From Cryptomeria japonica (taxonomy: Eukaryota > Streptophyta > Pinopsida > Cupressales > Cupressaceae), in assembly GCF_030272615.1 (NCBI RefSeq), contig NC_081413.1, positions 17,930,285-17,990,284 on the forward strand: a DNA stretch of 60,000 nt. Reading direction: 5' to 3'. Positions 24,313 through 36,553 of this stretch are shown piece after piece; position 1 is the first letter of the stretch, and every line of letters begins with the position of its first letter. The notes under the pieces are model-generated. The model was not told the origin of the DNA, made no database searches, and saw only the letters and a program-made list of their open reading frames with translations. The translations under genes were made by a program, and so were the position numbers.

Positions 24313-25840
24313 AAACTTGTTGAACACAGAGTACCACTGAGAGGGGGGTGAATCAATGGTTCTTGAACTTTTTGACTTCCAAATAAACTTCAGAATATCA
24401 GTTGTTCACTTAAACACTAAATAATCAAACCGATAGAACAAGAAAGGAAGCCCAAGGGATCATTCACACAAATGTAACTTTCAACACCAGATTTACGAGG
24501 AAAACCCAATGTCGGAAAAACCTCGGTGAGAAAAGTTGCTAGAGACTACTGCTCCAATCTAGCCTCACAGGTAAAACACTAAATTACAAAGATTTAGGGC
24601 ACCAACCAAAGGAGCACCAACCCCTGCACCAAGCTTCAACTTGGCGATGTATATTAGAATACTATTTGAATACAATTAAGGCTTCTTGTTGCAAATGAAT
24701 TCTGCAACTCTTTGATCAAATAACTCACTGCTGGTTGACAATCTTTTCTCCTCCACTGAATCTCACACTACTGGTTGTGAGATTACTTTCTCTGATTCTC
24801 GGCCTCTGTTATCTTTCTCTCCCTTTTCTCACACAGTCTCTCAACACTCTGTGTCACACTTGGATGCTGCCTGCTCTGCCACACCTTGCTGGTTAGGGTT
24901 AAATACAAAAACTATAGTTATGCCGGTAGAATCCTCTCATCGGTATGCTTGCTCTCATACACTGCAACTTTCTTAGAACTATTAATGAGGCTAGTAGTTC
25001 TTTTCTTTTGCTAACTCTCTCTCTTTTCTCTTCCTCTTCTCTGCAGCATCAACATGCTCTGTCTCGAGCTCTCTTCTTTTATCTCGAGATTTCTTGCTAG
25101 AAAACAATTCAAACTTCGGAGCGGTTAGGGTTTCCTCCTCCCAACATAATATTCATGAGATCCGATCCATCCTATCTTGGATCGACCACCTATCCTTCAA
25201 GGATGCATCTGTACATAGTTTCCATTATCCAATGCATATTTCTTGAAAATACCAATCTCAGACAAGATCTCCTGCCTTGAAATCTGTCAACACATAAAAT
25301 GCTTCCACTATTTCCTTTTCGAGGTCTTCCTGAATCGGATTTCCTTTGCATTGATCCAGGCGCCAACTACTCCCTGATCTTCCTCGAGTCGCAACAGTCA
25401 GATACAATCTCATGATTTGTGGTTGTTTCATTTATGTCGACAGACAATTTCACCAACCGTGTCGATGATGGTTTTACCAACCTCTGCCTATTTGCCACCT
25501 TGGCTCCACATGGCATTACCAAGGTCAATCACTCTACTCATCAACACACAGTCGGTTCAAACTTGATCATTTAGAAAACTCATACTGGTACACGCCTTTA
25601 CTGGTTTGATCTTCTTCTTCTGCTAATCGATAGTGCACACTATACCGGTAACACATCTTCTCCTCTAGTAGTTTGTGACAACTTTTAACATTCTGCCTCT
25701 TCATCATAAACAAGCAATTATCCTTCAGACCGATTTATGCCTTACCGACAAGCCTTCATTCTGTCTACTCACATTCATGTGAATACCCATCATGCCAATT
25801 GACATCAATGACAACTTAATGCCAAAATGCCAACAAAACT
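24313..25840 (+). mobile_element. Solo LTR 2
   Basis: The LTR (24318-25835, 1518 bp) runs TGTTGAACAC to ATGCCAACA with perfect AAACT duplications at 24313-24317 and 25836-25840. It carries the GAGAGGGGGG TGAATCA box at its left end, as in elements A and B, so its own orientation is probably minus. No internal sequence remains. Confidence 0.88.
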
Positions 25841-27100
25841 CTGTTGGAAATATGCCTCGAATTCTCTTGCCCAGTGTTCGGGTTGATCGGTGTAACTTAC
25901 CCCGATGGAACCCACTTCTTGTGATCGGCTGTCGGGTGAGCAAGCTGAGTAGATTTGATGATCGGGCAAAAAGATCCAATGGCTATTGCTAGGTCGTGAT
26001 AGGAAACTGCTCATTGGAATATCCCTCACGACATGGCGACTAAGTGATGGGTCCCAAAAAGAGAGCACTCAAGCGAAGTTAACTGGTGAGGAAGTCTAGG
26101 ATGATCGGACGGTGACCAAGGTTGATCCAACGGTGATTGCTAGGTCATGATGGGAAACTACTCATTAGAATATCACTCGGGACATGGTGACCAAGTGGTG
26201 GGACCCGACAGGTGAGCGGCTAAGGTGAGTTAAAGGCCAAGCAGATCGCAGATGATCAGATGATGATCACAGAAGATCTGACGGTGGTTGCTAGGTCACG
26301 ATGGGAAATTGCTCGTGAGACTTTCCATCGCGACCCAACGATAAAGAAGAATTCCAGGTAGTTAGAGAGGCAGTACTAAGATGCCAGAGTAGGGACTTGA
26401 AACCAATCAGGGGGTGCCATGTGGTGGAGCATAGAGAGAAAGATCAGACGTTCGTGATAGCTGATTGTTTGTCTTTTCGATACCCGATGGAATTGCCTTC
26501 AATGATTGGGTTGATGTCGCCTGGACCAAAGACTAGTAGGCAGACACTTGGAATCTTTCTGTCGGTGTATTTGAATACGAACCGACTTGTCTTCCAGATG
26601 AATGTGGGATAATATGTTTTCCACGAATTCATGAATGAACAGGCTGTTACTGGACGGTTATGCTCCAAGGTCGATTGGTTTGGCAGATGGTGGTTGCCAA
26701 AGATATAACCGACAAGCTTATGGGTGTGCATAAATATTGTGGTGGTAGCCGAAGAGAAAACATGGAAGTTGTAGAAGCTAAGCCGAGATGTCTGCATGTT
26801 GTTTGAATAGAGTTATGAGAACAGAGTCCATAAAAGAGGATCTGAGTACTCTATTGTAACCGTGTTGTTTACTGAATAAAGGGATCTCTTTTTTGGTGGT
26901 GGGTTTTTTACCCGTAAGGGTTTTCCCACATATATCTGATGTCTTTCTCTGGTGCTATTCTATCTGGTTAATCTTAATCTTCTGTCTATGTTTTATCTTA
27001 ATGTATTGCAAACTGAAATTAAGATACTTCCTTTCTTGAAAATCCCCTTAGAATTGACGTTGGGAGAGCGTTTTCCGCGCACTGTTTTCCTTACAAACTC
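25837..27100. mobile_element. Solo LTR 3, inserted at the target duplication of solo LTR 2
   Basis: The LTR (25842-27095, 1254 bp) runs TGTTGGAAAT to CCTTACA with perfect AACTC duplications at 25837-25841 and 27096-27100. It is less AT-rich and contains a repeated block (GATTGCTAGGTCATGATGGG-type text at about 26136, 26290 and a diverged copy at 25985). A possible promoter region precedes CCCGTAAGGGTTTTCCCACA near 26910. Its left duplication overlaps the right duplication of solo LTR 2. Confidence 0.85.
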
Positions 27101-27456
27101 CTCTCTCTAAGGATGAACTCCTTAGGCTTGAAAATTTTAAGAATTATCTCAAAAGACCTCGCAAGTATGCTTCTTCTTCAAAATGTCCCTTTTTCTCATT
27201 TCATCAAACCCATGATCATAATGCTGATGAATGCCCTGATTTTCAAAAATCTATTCAAGATGGCATTGACAGTGGCAAAATTAGAATTGTGGATGATAAA
27301 CCTTCTTCTTCTAATAATTCTTCTCTTCCATGTCAAGATAATGACTTAAAACACATTTATCATCCTGATAGACTAGCTACAAGAATCTATTGGAGCTTAA
27401 AATATGATAAGAATATTTCCTTTCCTCCTAAAAATCCAAAGAAAAATCTTAAGTGA
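27101..27456 (+). pseudogene. Element G gag remnant, third piece, zinc-binding segment
   Basis: An open frame of 116 codons (27109-27456, ending TGA) contains CPFFSFHQTHDHNADECPDF followed by QKSIQDGIDSGKI. This resembles the CxFHxxxGHxTEDCxxL, IExLIxxGKL segment near the Gag zinc site of plant Ty3/gypsy elements, and it is the main basis for calling G gypsy-like. The expected protease and RT do not follow. Confidence 0.6.
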
Positions 27457-27906
27457 AAGGTGAGGAATATTGCATTTTTCATGATTCATTTTTACATTCT
27501 CTTAGGAAATATCATGCATTTAAGAAATTTGTTCAAAAGCAATATGATGATGCACAAATTTCTCTTACAATAGATCTAGCTGTCTTCCTTGACATGAACA
27601 TAGTGCCTTAGCACTTCTTTTCTTCTCATGTTGCTCTTAACCCTATGACATAACTAGCCAACTTAACTGGGGGCTCTTTATCATTTGTGGTGGTATTGTT
27701 TCACTTTTAAATACTTTGGGGTAGCAACATGAGGCACACTTCTTCTTTTTTCCCATTAATTTATCTTCATGCATTATTCATTATTGGATCTCCTTTCTTT
27801 CATAAAGTTATGTGTGCATATAATTGTTCTTTGGTTTTTCTCTTTGCTTGAAGAGGAGCATCTTTAATGAGTAATACACTTCTTCTCTTGCATTCATTCT
27901 CTTGGA
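27457..27906. other. Element G interior, no gene recognised
   Basis: AT-rich sequence after the gag remnant. Weak Ser/His/Lys-rich frames are broken by stops. It ends at the AAACT target of Copia-2. Confidence 0.45.
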
Positions 27907-27911
27907 AAACT

Positions 27912-28971
27912 TGTTGGTATTTTGGTATGGTTTTGTCATTGATGTCAACACCTGCTAACACACCTACTTTGGAGATCCAGCAACATTCACCGGCAATCAG
28001 TAAAATGCTCAAACAATCACCGGTATATAGTTAACCGACAGGATATAATGTTCACCGGTACATGCAATGACATGGAAGACACTTGGTAATGTCGAAGACA
28101 TCATGTGGACACTTTTCCTTGAAGTAATATCATTGGTATATTCTTATTCGCATATTTTCTTTCACCGGCAAATAGGTCCAGGTTATCTAGGGTTACACCG
28201 GCAGGTTTATCTTTTCCAGATCAGCATGGCATGCTATGGAGATGATTTATTATTGTTGTAAATGCATTAAGCCGACATGTTCAATCGGTTATTGCATCAG
28301 ATATTGTATTATTTGTAAAATTTTTTATTGTAATATCTTGTAGAGCCGACCTACTATAATTGGTCTTAGGGTATGGTATAAATGTAAGATCTTATTTGTA
28401 AGATCAAGTGTGGAATGCAAAAAAGATTTAAGGAAGGGTATATGTGAGATCAAGCAAAGATATACACGAAGATATCATTTGAAAGTAAAGTTAGGTTTTT
28501 GGAAAAGCATATCAGCATTACACCGGTACTGAATCCAGCATATGAAGATGGTATTTTGTGCAGTACATTCTCATTGGATTTAACCATCCAACTGTAGTCA
28601 GTGTGACTCCCATTTGTGTTTGAGCAGTGAGCTCTAGGCTGTTGGCCTTTCTGCATGTGCAGACCCCTCTTTGTACACTTACTATCTGCAGTAGTATCAT
28701 CTGATTGTGGGTAAGGTTTCCCACCGTGGTTTTTCCCCTTACAGGATTTCCACATACAAATATTTGTGTCATGTGTTGTGGTTGACTTTGTGCTTATGTT
28801 TCATGCATTAATTCTTACCGGTACAACATTTCCTGTTAACATTGTTTACTGACACAATTAACTGTCTTACCGGTATTAAGCAATAAGTTGGTTAATAAGA
28901 TTTTGGTTTGAATTTATTAGACAACTGATTCCCCCCCCCCCCCCCCCTCTTAGTTGTCCCCGAGATCTATA
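27912..28971 (+). repeat. 5' LTR of Copia-2
   Basis: Starts TGTTGGTATTTTGG. It holds several CACCGG(T/C) repeats in its first 300 bp and a run of 17 C near its 3' end. The matching run in the 3' LTR has only eight. Confidence 0.92.
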
Positions 28972-28985
28972 ATTGGTATCAGAAC
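28972..28985 (+). other. Copia-2 primer-binding site (tRNA-Met initiator)
   Basis: ATTGGTATCAGAAC directly after the LTR, the same primer class as elements A, B and Copia-1. Confidence 0.9.
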
Positions 28986-29028
28986 ATAGTCCTCTTTTTG
29001 CAGAAGTTTAACAACTTGAGGAGATCCA

Positions 29029-32000
29029 ATGTCTACTAATTATTTCAGGAAGGATAGTCCTAAACTTGATGGAACCAACTATGGAATATGGAAAATCAGA
29101 ATGGAGACACATCTGAATTGCATTGGTAAAGACATCTGGGAAGTTACTAAGAATGGTTATACTGCTGCTATAGCTGGTCAACCTGCTCCTATTACTTTAA
29201 CTAAAGATGAAGAAAATGATTGCAAAGCAAGAGAAGCACTTTTGAGTGCATTATCCGATCAACAAATCATGGGATTATTAGATAGATCTACTGCAAAAGC
29301 TATCTGGGATCATTTGGAAACACTGAATGAAGGGGATTCCATAGTCAAAATTGCAAAACTTGAAAGCTTCCGACTCAGGTATGAACATCTGAAAATGGAA
29401 GAAGATGAAAGAATTTCTGCCTTTATGGAAAGAGTAAATGAAATTGTTTTAGGTATCAAATGTTGTGGAGGAACCTTGAGTGAAGATGAGATTGTTTCAA
29501 AAATCTTAAGAGGTTTGCCACCAGCATATAAAATGAAGGTTACTACTATTAATGAGCTGAGAACAATGCCTAATACATCAGTAACTAGGGATACATTGAT
29601 TGGAAAACTTTCAGCTTTTGAAATAGAGGAATTTGGTCCTGTTGCTATAAAAACTGATTTGGCCTTCAAAGCATCAACATCATCTACTCCATCTTCTGAC
29701 AAATCAGACTAGAAAGCCTTTTATGCAAGAGAACTTGAAGAAACTAGGAAGGAGAATGAAGAGCTTGAAGAACTTGAAGCACTATTTGCAAGAAAAATGC
29801 CAAAAGGTCCAATTGGAAGTAAGTATGAAGGTAAAGCACCCTTTAAATGTTTCAATTGCAATAAGATTGGTCATATGGCTTCAAGATGCCTTGATAGACA
29901 TGCTAGACTAAGAGAAGAAGCTAGAAGGACATACAAACCTAATCCTGAATATCAGAGATACAGATTTAAGAAAAACAAAGATAAATCCTGTTACATTGCT
30001 GATGAAGGTGTGACTGATGATTCTGATGAGGATCCAACAGACAATGGATGGGTCTTTGTTGCTATAACAGAAGATCAACCGGTACCTATTGCTCCACCGG
30101 TAGAACAAGCCCTAGCAGCTAAAGTTGAATCAAAGGATGAATGGATTATTGACTCAGGATGCTCACATCACATGACTGGAGACAAAGGCAAATTCTTGAA
30201 CTTTCAAGAATACAATGGAGGTTTAGTAAGATTCGGAGATGACAAAGCCTGTTCAATCAAAGGTAAGGGTTCAATATCTCTTGATGGTAAACATAACACT
30301 GACAATGTTTACTATGTTGAAGGATTAAAACATAATCTTTTAAGTGTTGGTCAATTAGTTGAGAAAGGTTTTCAGTTACAATTTAAAAATGGAAAATGCA
30401 AAATCATGAATAGAACTAGTTTGGAAATTGCAACCGGTAATCAGACTAGAGGTAATATCTTTCATTTGAATAACAGTAAAAAGGCATGCTTAATTGCTCA
30501 TATAGATGAAAGTTGGCTATGGCATAAAAGACTATGTCATGTAAATTTTGATTGCATGGTAAAAATCAGTACTTCTAAGGCAGTTAGAGATCTACCTAAA
30601 ATTGTGAAACCTCAGAATACAATTTGCAAGGAATGTCAATTTGGAAAACAGGTTAGAGCTAGTTTCAAAAGTATTCCAGAAAAATCCAATAATGCTCTTG
30701 ATTTAATTCACACTGATTTATGTGGTCCGGCTAGAACTAAAAGCTTACAAGGTGATATATATTTCATGCTAATTATTGATGATTATTCTAGAATGTGTTG
30801 GGTTACTTTTCTCATAGAAAAGTCAGAAGCACTTGGGAAGTTCAAACTATTCAAAGCAATGGTTGAAAATGAAACCGGTAAGAAAATTAAATGCTTAAGA
30901 TCAGATCAAGGAGGAGAATTCACATCTAGAAATTTTAATTTATTCTGTGAAGTGAATGGAATCAAAAGACAGTTATCAGCACCTCGGACACCACAACAGA
31001 ATGGAGTTGTTGAAAGGAAAAACAGAACTATTTTGGATGCAGCAAGAAGTATGTTATCAGAAGTAAATCTACCACATGTGTACTAGAGAGAGGTAGTAAG
31101 CACTGCTGTCTATACATTCAACAAAGTTCACATCAAAGGTGAAATTGGTAAGACCCCTCATGAACTATGGTTTGGTAATACTCCTACTCTTAAGTTTTTC
31201 AGAATTTTTGGAAGTAAATGTTATATTAGAAGAGATGAGTATATTGGCAAGTTTGATCCTAGAAGTGATGAAGGAATATTTCTTGGTTATTCATCTAAGA
31301 GTAAAGCTTATAGATGTTTTAATAAAAGATTACAAAAAATTGTTGAGAGTACAAATGTAAAGATTGATGAACAATTCAGAGGAACTTCAAGGTATATAGA
31401 CTCTGAACCAATAACAAAAATTATGACAAATGAACCAACAGTAAATCCACCGATACAGAATGATGACCCAGTTACTCCGGTATCATCAGAGGATACCACA
31501 ACAATTGAAGAACAACAACAGACTAAGACACCTCGGTATGTAAGACTGAATCATTCTGAAGATCAGATAATTGGAAGCAAATTTAAAGGAGTCATGACAA
31601 GAGGAAGATTGGCAAATGAAGAGGTATGTCTTATTTCTCAAATTGAACCATTATCTATCAATGAGGCATGTGAAGATAAATTTTGGATTAAAGCTATGGA
31701 AGAAGAATTAGGACAAATTGAGAAAAATAATACTTGGACATTAGTTCCCTGGCCTAAAAATAAAAATGTAATTGGAACCAAATGGGTATTTAGAAACAAA
31801 CTCAATGAAGATGGTAAGGTTGTCAGGAATAAAGCAAGACTAGTGTGTAAGGGATATTCTTAGAAAGAAGGAGTTGATTACAATGAAACCTTTGCACCGG
31901 TAGCCAGAATTGAAGCAGTTAGATTATTCTTAGCCTTTGCAGCTCACAAGGATTACAAAGTTTATCAAATGGATATTAAATGTGCATTTTTGAATGGAGA

Positions 32001-33180
32001 TCTTGAAGAAGAAGTTTATATTGAACAACCTGATGGATTCTCTTTGATAGATAACAATGATATGGTTTGCAGATTAAGAAAAGCTCTGTATGGACTAAAA
32101 CAAGCTCCAAGAGCCTGGTATGCAAGATTGGATAAGTATCTCTTAAAAATTGGTTTTACTAAAGGAAATGCAGATAGCAATTTATATTACAAAGTAACTA
32201 ATGATGACATTTTGATTATGGAAGTATTTGTTGATGATATAATCTTTGGAGGAGAAGATGGATTATGCAAAGAATTTTCTCTTAAAATGCAGCATGAATT
32301 TGAAATGTCTATGATTGGAGAAATAAAATTCTTTTTAGGATTGCAGATTTTACAGACTGATAAAGGCATATTTTTGAGTCAATCTAAGTACTTGAAAGAA
32401 CTACTCAAGAAATTTGGGATGGAGAACTCTAAACCGGTAAGCACACCTATGACTACAAATGACAAATTATCTCAAAGGGATGAATCTACACCTGTTAATC
32501 CAACTAGATACAAATCTATGATAGGAGGTTTACTGTATTTGACACAAACCAAACCTGATATTATGAATGCAGTATGTATAGTTTCTAGATTTTAGAGTAA
32601 TCCCAATGAAAATCATGAATCAACAGTAAAAAGGATTTTCCGGTACTTACAAGGCACAACAAATCTTGGATTATGGTATCCTAAAGATGAAAATTTTGAT
32701 CTATATGCATACACAAATGCAAATTGGGCAGGAGATGTGGATGATAGAAAGAGCACCACTGGAGGAGCATTCTTTCTTGGAAAGAGATTAGTCTCTTGGT
32801 TAAGTAAGAAACAGAGTTGTACATCTTTATCAACAGTAGAATCAGAATATGTTGCAGCAGCAACAAACTATACACAGGTACTTTGGCTTAAGCAAATGTT
32901 GAAAGACATAAAGGTAAAATGCAAGGAACCTATTACTATATATTGTGATAACACTACAACAATTGATATATCTAAGAATCCAGTATTACATTCTAAAACA
33001 AAACATGTTTCTATCAAACTGAATTTTCTAAGGGAAAAAGTTGAAGAAAAGGAAATAAAATTGGTTTATGTGAATACTAAAGAACAACTTGCAGATATTT
33101 TTACAAAACCTTTGCCTAAGGAAACTTTTGAGTATCTCAGAGATCAGCTCGGAGTCTTACCTCCACCGGTAAAGACTTAG
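29029..33180 (+). pseudogene. Copia-2 gag-pol polyprotein (four amber codons)
   Basis: One frame of 1383 codons, start MSTNYFRKDS. Order: UBN2-type Gag, CCHC knuckle CFNCNKIGHMASRC (about 29848), protease WIIDSGCSHHM (about 30145), pre-integrase WHKRLCHVN. Integrase has HTDLCGPA, IIDDYSRMCW, RSDQGGEF and PQQNGVVERKNRT. RT has VYQMDIKCAFLNGDLEEE, YGLKQAPRAWY and FVDD (about 32224). RNase H is last (about 32700-33100). In-frame stops at 29710, 31084, 31861 and 32593 are all TAG, replacing Gln or Trp; there is no frameshift. The first RNase H motif reads YTNANWAGD where YTDADWAGD is usual, so the catalytic Asp is lost. The frame ends TAG at 33178. Confidence 0.93.
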
Positions 33181-33547
33181 ACAGTTGATGATTGTCATCA
33201 ACCGACAGAATTAAATGGACAAATCTTTTATTCCGGTATTTGATGAGGAAGCTACTTCTTAGGGGGAGTAGTTGGTATATTGAATTGGTTGGTATTTTGT
33301 ATGAACTTGACCTTTTTGTGACTTTGGCACTTGATGTCAAAGGGGGAGAGATATATGGAAAAACATTAAAGAAAAATATATGGAAAAATGCATTATCTTT
33401 TTGAGGAGAGATTGGTATTATAAATAAATCTTTGTATAAACACATATTACTCCCAGGGGGAGAATTGGTTTTTGTACTTGGCATTTCTATTTTGGTACTT
33501 TGATGGTTTTTCCATCTTGTGTTGCCATCAATGCCAAAGGGGGAGAT
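33181..33547 (+). other. Copia-2 3' untranslated region with double polypurine tract
   Basis: The tract at the LTR reads CATCAATGCCAAAGGGGG then AGAT (33525-33547). An upstream tract, TGATGTCAAAGGGGGAGAG, lies at about 33332-33350. Two further AGGGGGAG runs are at about 33260 and 33456. Confidence 0.85.
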
Positions 33548-34601
33548 TATTGGTATTTTGGTATGGTTTTGTCATTGATGTCAACACCTACTAACACACC
33601 TACTTTGGAGATCCAACAACATTCACCGACAATTAGTAAAATGCTCAAACAATCACCGGTATATAGTTAACCGACAGGATATAATGTTCACCGGTACATG
33701 TAATGACATGGAAGACACTTGGTAATGCCGAAGACATCATGTGGACACTTTTCCTTGAAGTAATATCATTGGTATATTCTCATTCGCATATTTGCTTTCA
33801 CCGACAAATAGGTCCAGGTTATCTAGGGTTACACTGACAGGTTTATCTTTTCCAGATCAGCATGGCACGCTATGGAGATGATTTATTATTGTTGTAAATG
33901 CATTAAGCCGACATGTTCAATCGATTATTGCATCGGATATTGTATTATTTGTAAAATGTTTTATTGTAATATCTTGTAGAGCCGACCTACTAAAATTGGT
34001 CTTAGGGTATGTTATAAATGTAAGATCTTATTTGTAAGATCAAGTGTGGAATGCGAAAAAGATTTAAGGAAGGGTATATGCGAGATGAAGCAGAGATATA
34101 CATGAAGACATCATTTGAAAGTAAAGTTAGGTTTTTGGAAAAGCATATCAGCATTACACCAGTATTGAATCCAGCATATGAAGATGCTATTTTGTGCAGT
34201 ACATTCTCATTGGATTTAACCATCCAACTGTAGTTAGTGTGACTCCCATTTGTGTTTGAGCAGTGAGCTCTAGGCTGTTGGCCTTTCTACATGTGCAGAC
34301 CCCTCTTTGTACACTTACTATCTGCAGTAGAATCATCTGATTGTGGGTAAGGTTTCCCACCGTGGTTTTTCCCCTTACAGGGTTTCCACATACAAATATT
34401 TGTGTCATGTGTTGTGGTTGACTTTGTGCTTATGTTTCATGCATTAATTCTTATTGGTATAGCATTTCCTATTAACATTGTTTACCGGCACAATTAACTG
34501 TCTTACCGATATTAAGCAATAAGTTGGTTAATAAGATTTTGGTTTGAATTTATTAGACAACTGATTCCCCCCCCACCTCTCAGTTGTCCCCGGGACCTAC
34601 A
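33548..34601 (+). repeat. 3' LTR of Copia-2
   Basis: Runs from TATTGGTATT to GACCTACA and pairs with 27912-28971. Most differences between the copies are transitions, many within CCGG or CpG. Confidence 0.92.
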
Positions 34602-34606
34602 AAACT

Positions 34607-36540
34607 TACCTCTTCTATGGTTTCGATTATTTACAAGCATGATATGCTCCTAGCTTGGAATGATCTCTCCTGGAGTACATGACCCTTCATTGAGAGGATT
34701 CATTCCATTAGGAAGACATATCACTTGAAAATAATCTCCATTAGTCATTTCTTACAATGGTACGTTCTTATGACTAATCCCACTTGAGGAATATGTGATT
34801 TTATTTCTCTCTTTTCTTAGAAGATTACCACTTCTTGAGATGTTTATTTTACATTTACTAATGTCTTTTCTTGCATCTATTCATGTAAGTTCATTGTGCA
34901 TTTGCTTATGTTTAATATCTCTCTAGAAGATTGTGTAATCTCTTCTCATTGTTTCTACACTTGGGGGGCTATGATCTCTCTTTTTCTTTGTTTCTCTAAG
35001 GATCCACTCTTTCCTATGTTGGGGATGATGTGAGTTTCATTACTTGATGTCTTTCCTTGTGTGAAATTGTTGTTGTTTTCTCAAGGGTTCTCTCTTATAC
35101 AAGAGCTGTAAGTCCTTGACTACAACCTCTTTTACACTTGGTAATGTACATCTATAATAAATTCACCCATCCATGTTGGGATAAAAGTGAGTCATCCTTC
35201 ATCAAGAATCCCTTTCACCTAGCAATAGGAGGAAGGATTGCATTCTTGTTCTCTTCTGCGCTTCGTTCTAGAAGATGTTATCTTTGTCTAAGACAACTCC
35301 TCTTGGGGGTAGATATCTTTTGAACACAGATATCTTCTCCTCCAAGTATCTCCTTTACATTTATAGCAAGATATGTCTTTTCAACTATCTTACCCTTGGT
35401 TGAAGAGTATTACCTTGCTTTGATTTATGACATTGTTGCATAATGTATATCTTCTTTGTGTTGAAGGTAGGTATCATTGTTCTACTTTCCTTAAGATATC
35501 AACATAAAAATATGTTGACATTTTTAGGGGCGGGGGGGGGGGGGAGGGGGGCACTCACACTGCTCCTTTTGTACTATATTTATGTTGCGCATCATGTCTC
35601 TTATACAGTGGGTCATTTTTAGAACCAGAGGGTAGCCTCTTAGAGCAAGATGTTGCCACTTTTCTCTTATACAATGAGTCATTCTCGGAACTAGAGGACA
35701 ACCTATTAGAGTGAGATGTCACCATTTTATTTTGTATAGTGGGTCATTCTTGGAACCAAAGCACAACCTCTTAGAGCGAGATGTCACCACTTTTTCTTTT
35801 ATATAGGGTAATTATTCTCAAAATCAGAGCATGGTCTCTTAGAGCGAGTTGTCATGCATTTCTTGACATTTGTACTATACATCTTATACAGGTTGTAGCA
35901 TACTCGGGCATAAACTCCTATGAGGTGCTTCGAACCTCACTTACACACACACACGAGGCTGAGTGGAACTAATGGCATTCTCACTTTCCTCCATTACATG
36001 GATCACCTAGATAGTATCTAGGGGCTATTTCTCCATGGATCACCTAATTCTAGGGGTGAGATGTCCATGTTTTCCGCTTGTTCACCTTTCTTCTCATTGA
36101 TCACAAAAGTGTGTATTCATGTCCTCTCTCTCCTTCCTCTCATGAACCCATAGTTTTACTATTGATGGTTCATGGATGATGTCAGCTTTGCTTTTTTATG
36201 TGATTATTGGTGTTTATGTGATGACATTGGTCTTTGAGTTTCAATTAGTTGTTTGAGGCATTCGTATCGAGGTCTCATCGGCTAGTTGATGTGTGGTCTT
36301 GTGTGTTTTGTCTTTGTTGTGTGTCTTTTGTGCTTTGTCTTATTTTGGTCAGTCTTATTCTTTTGGTCTTGTATGCTCTTGCATATGTTTGAGTGAGTTA
36401 AGACCCTAATATTGGGGGCTTTGTTCTTCAAGATTAGTGATGTCTTATACTCCTTGTGGTATTTCTCTATATCTCTCATCTTTATCTCTCTCTTTCTTCT
36501 ACTTTATCGACAATATTGGCGTAAGCCATACTCATGCTAA
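34607..36540 (+). other. Element G 3' interior, no gene recognised
   Basis: A T-rich 1.9-kb stretch between Copia-2 and G's polypurine tract. It holds a G-run block near 35527-35551 and the tandem repeat listed separately. Where pol would be expected I see no RT or integrase motif in any frame. Confidence 0.55.
35608..35868 (+). repeat. Four-copy 66-bp tandem repeat in element G
   Basis: Unit starts are near 35608, 35674, 35739 and 35806. Shared text is GTGGGTCATTCTTGGAACCA, then CCTCTTAGAGCGAGATGT, then CACCACTTTTTC. Copies diverge by 10-25% by eye, so the array is old. Confidence 0.75.
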
Positions 36541-36553
36541 AGTGGGGGCTAAA
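36541..36553 (+). other. Element G polypurine tract
   Basis: AGTGGGGGCTAAA immediately before the 3' LTR. It sets G's orientation to plus. Confidence 0.75.

Larger units (their letters stand above)
27907..34606 (+). mobile_element. Copia-2: full-length Ty1/copia retrotransposon, SIRE-like signals
   Basis: The 6690-bp element is flanked by perfect AAACT duplications (27907-27911, 34602-34606). LTRs of 1060 and 1054 bp differ by a few percent. It has a tRNA-Met primer site and two polypurine tracts upstream of the 3' LTR. One uninterrupted frame covers gag to RNase H except for four amber codons. The 3' LTR starts TA instead of TG, and the 5' LTR ends TATA where the other has TACA. Confidence 0.93.
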
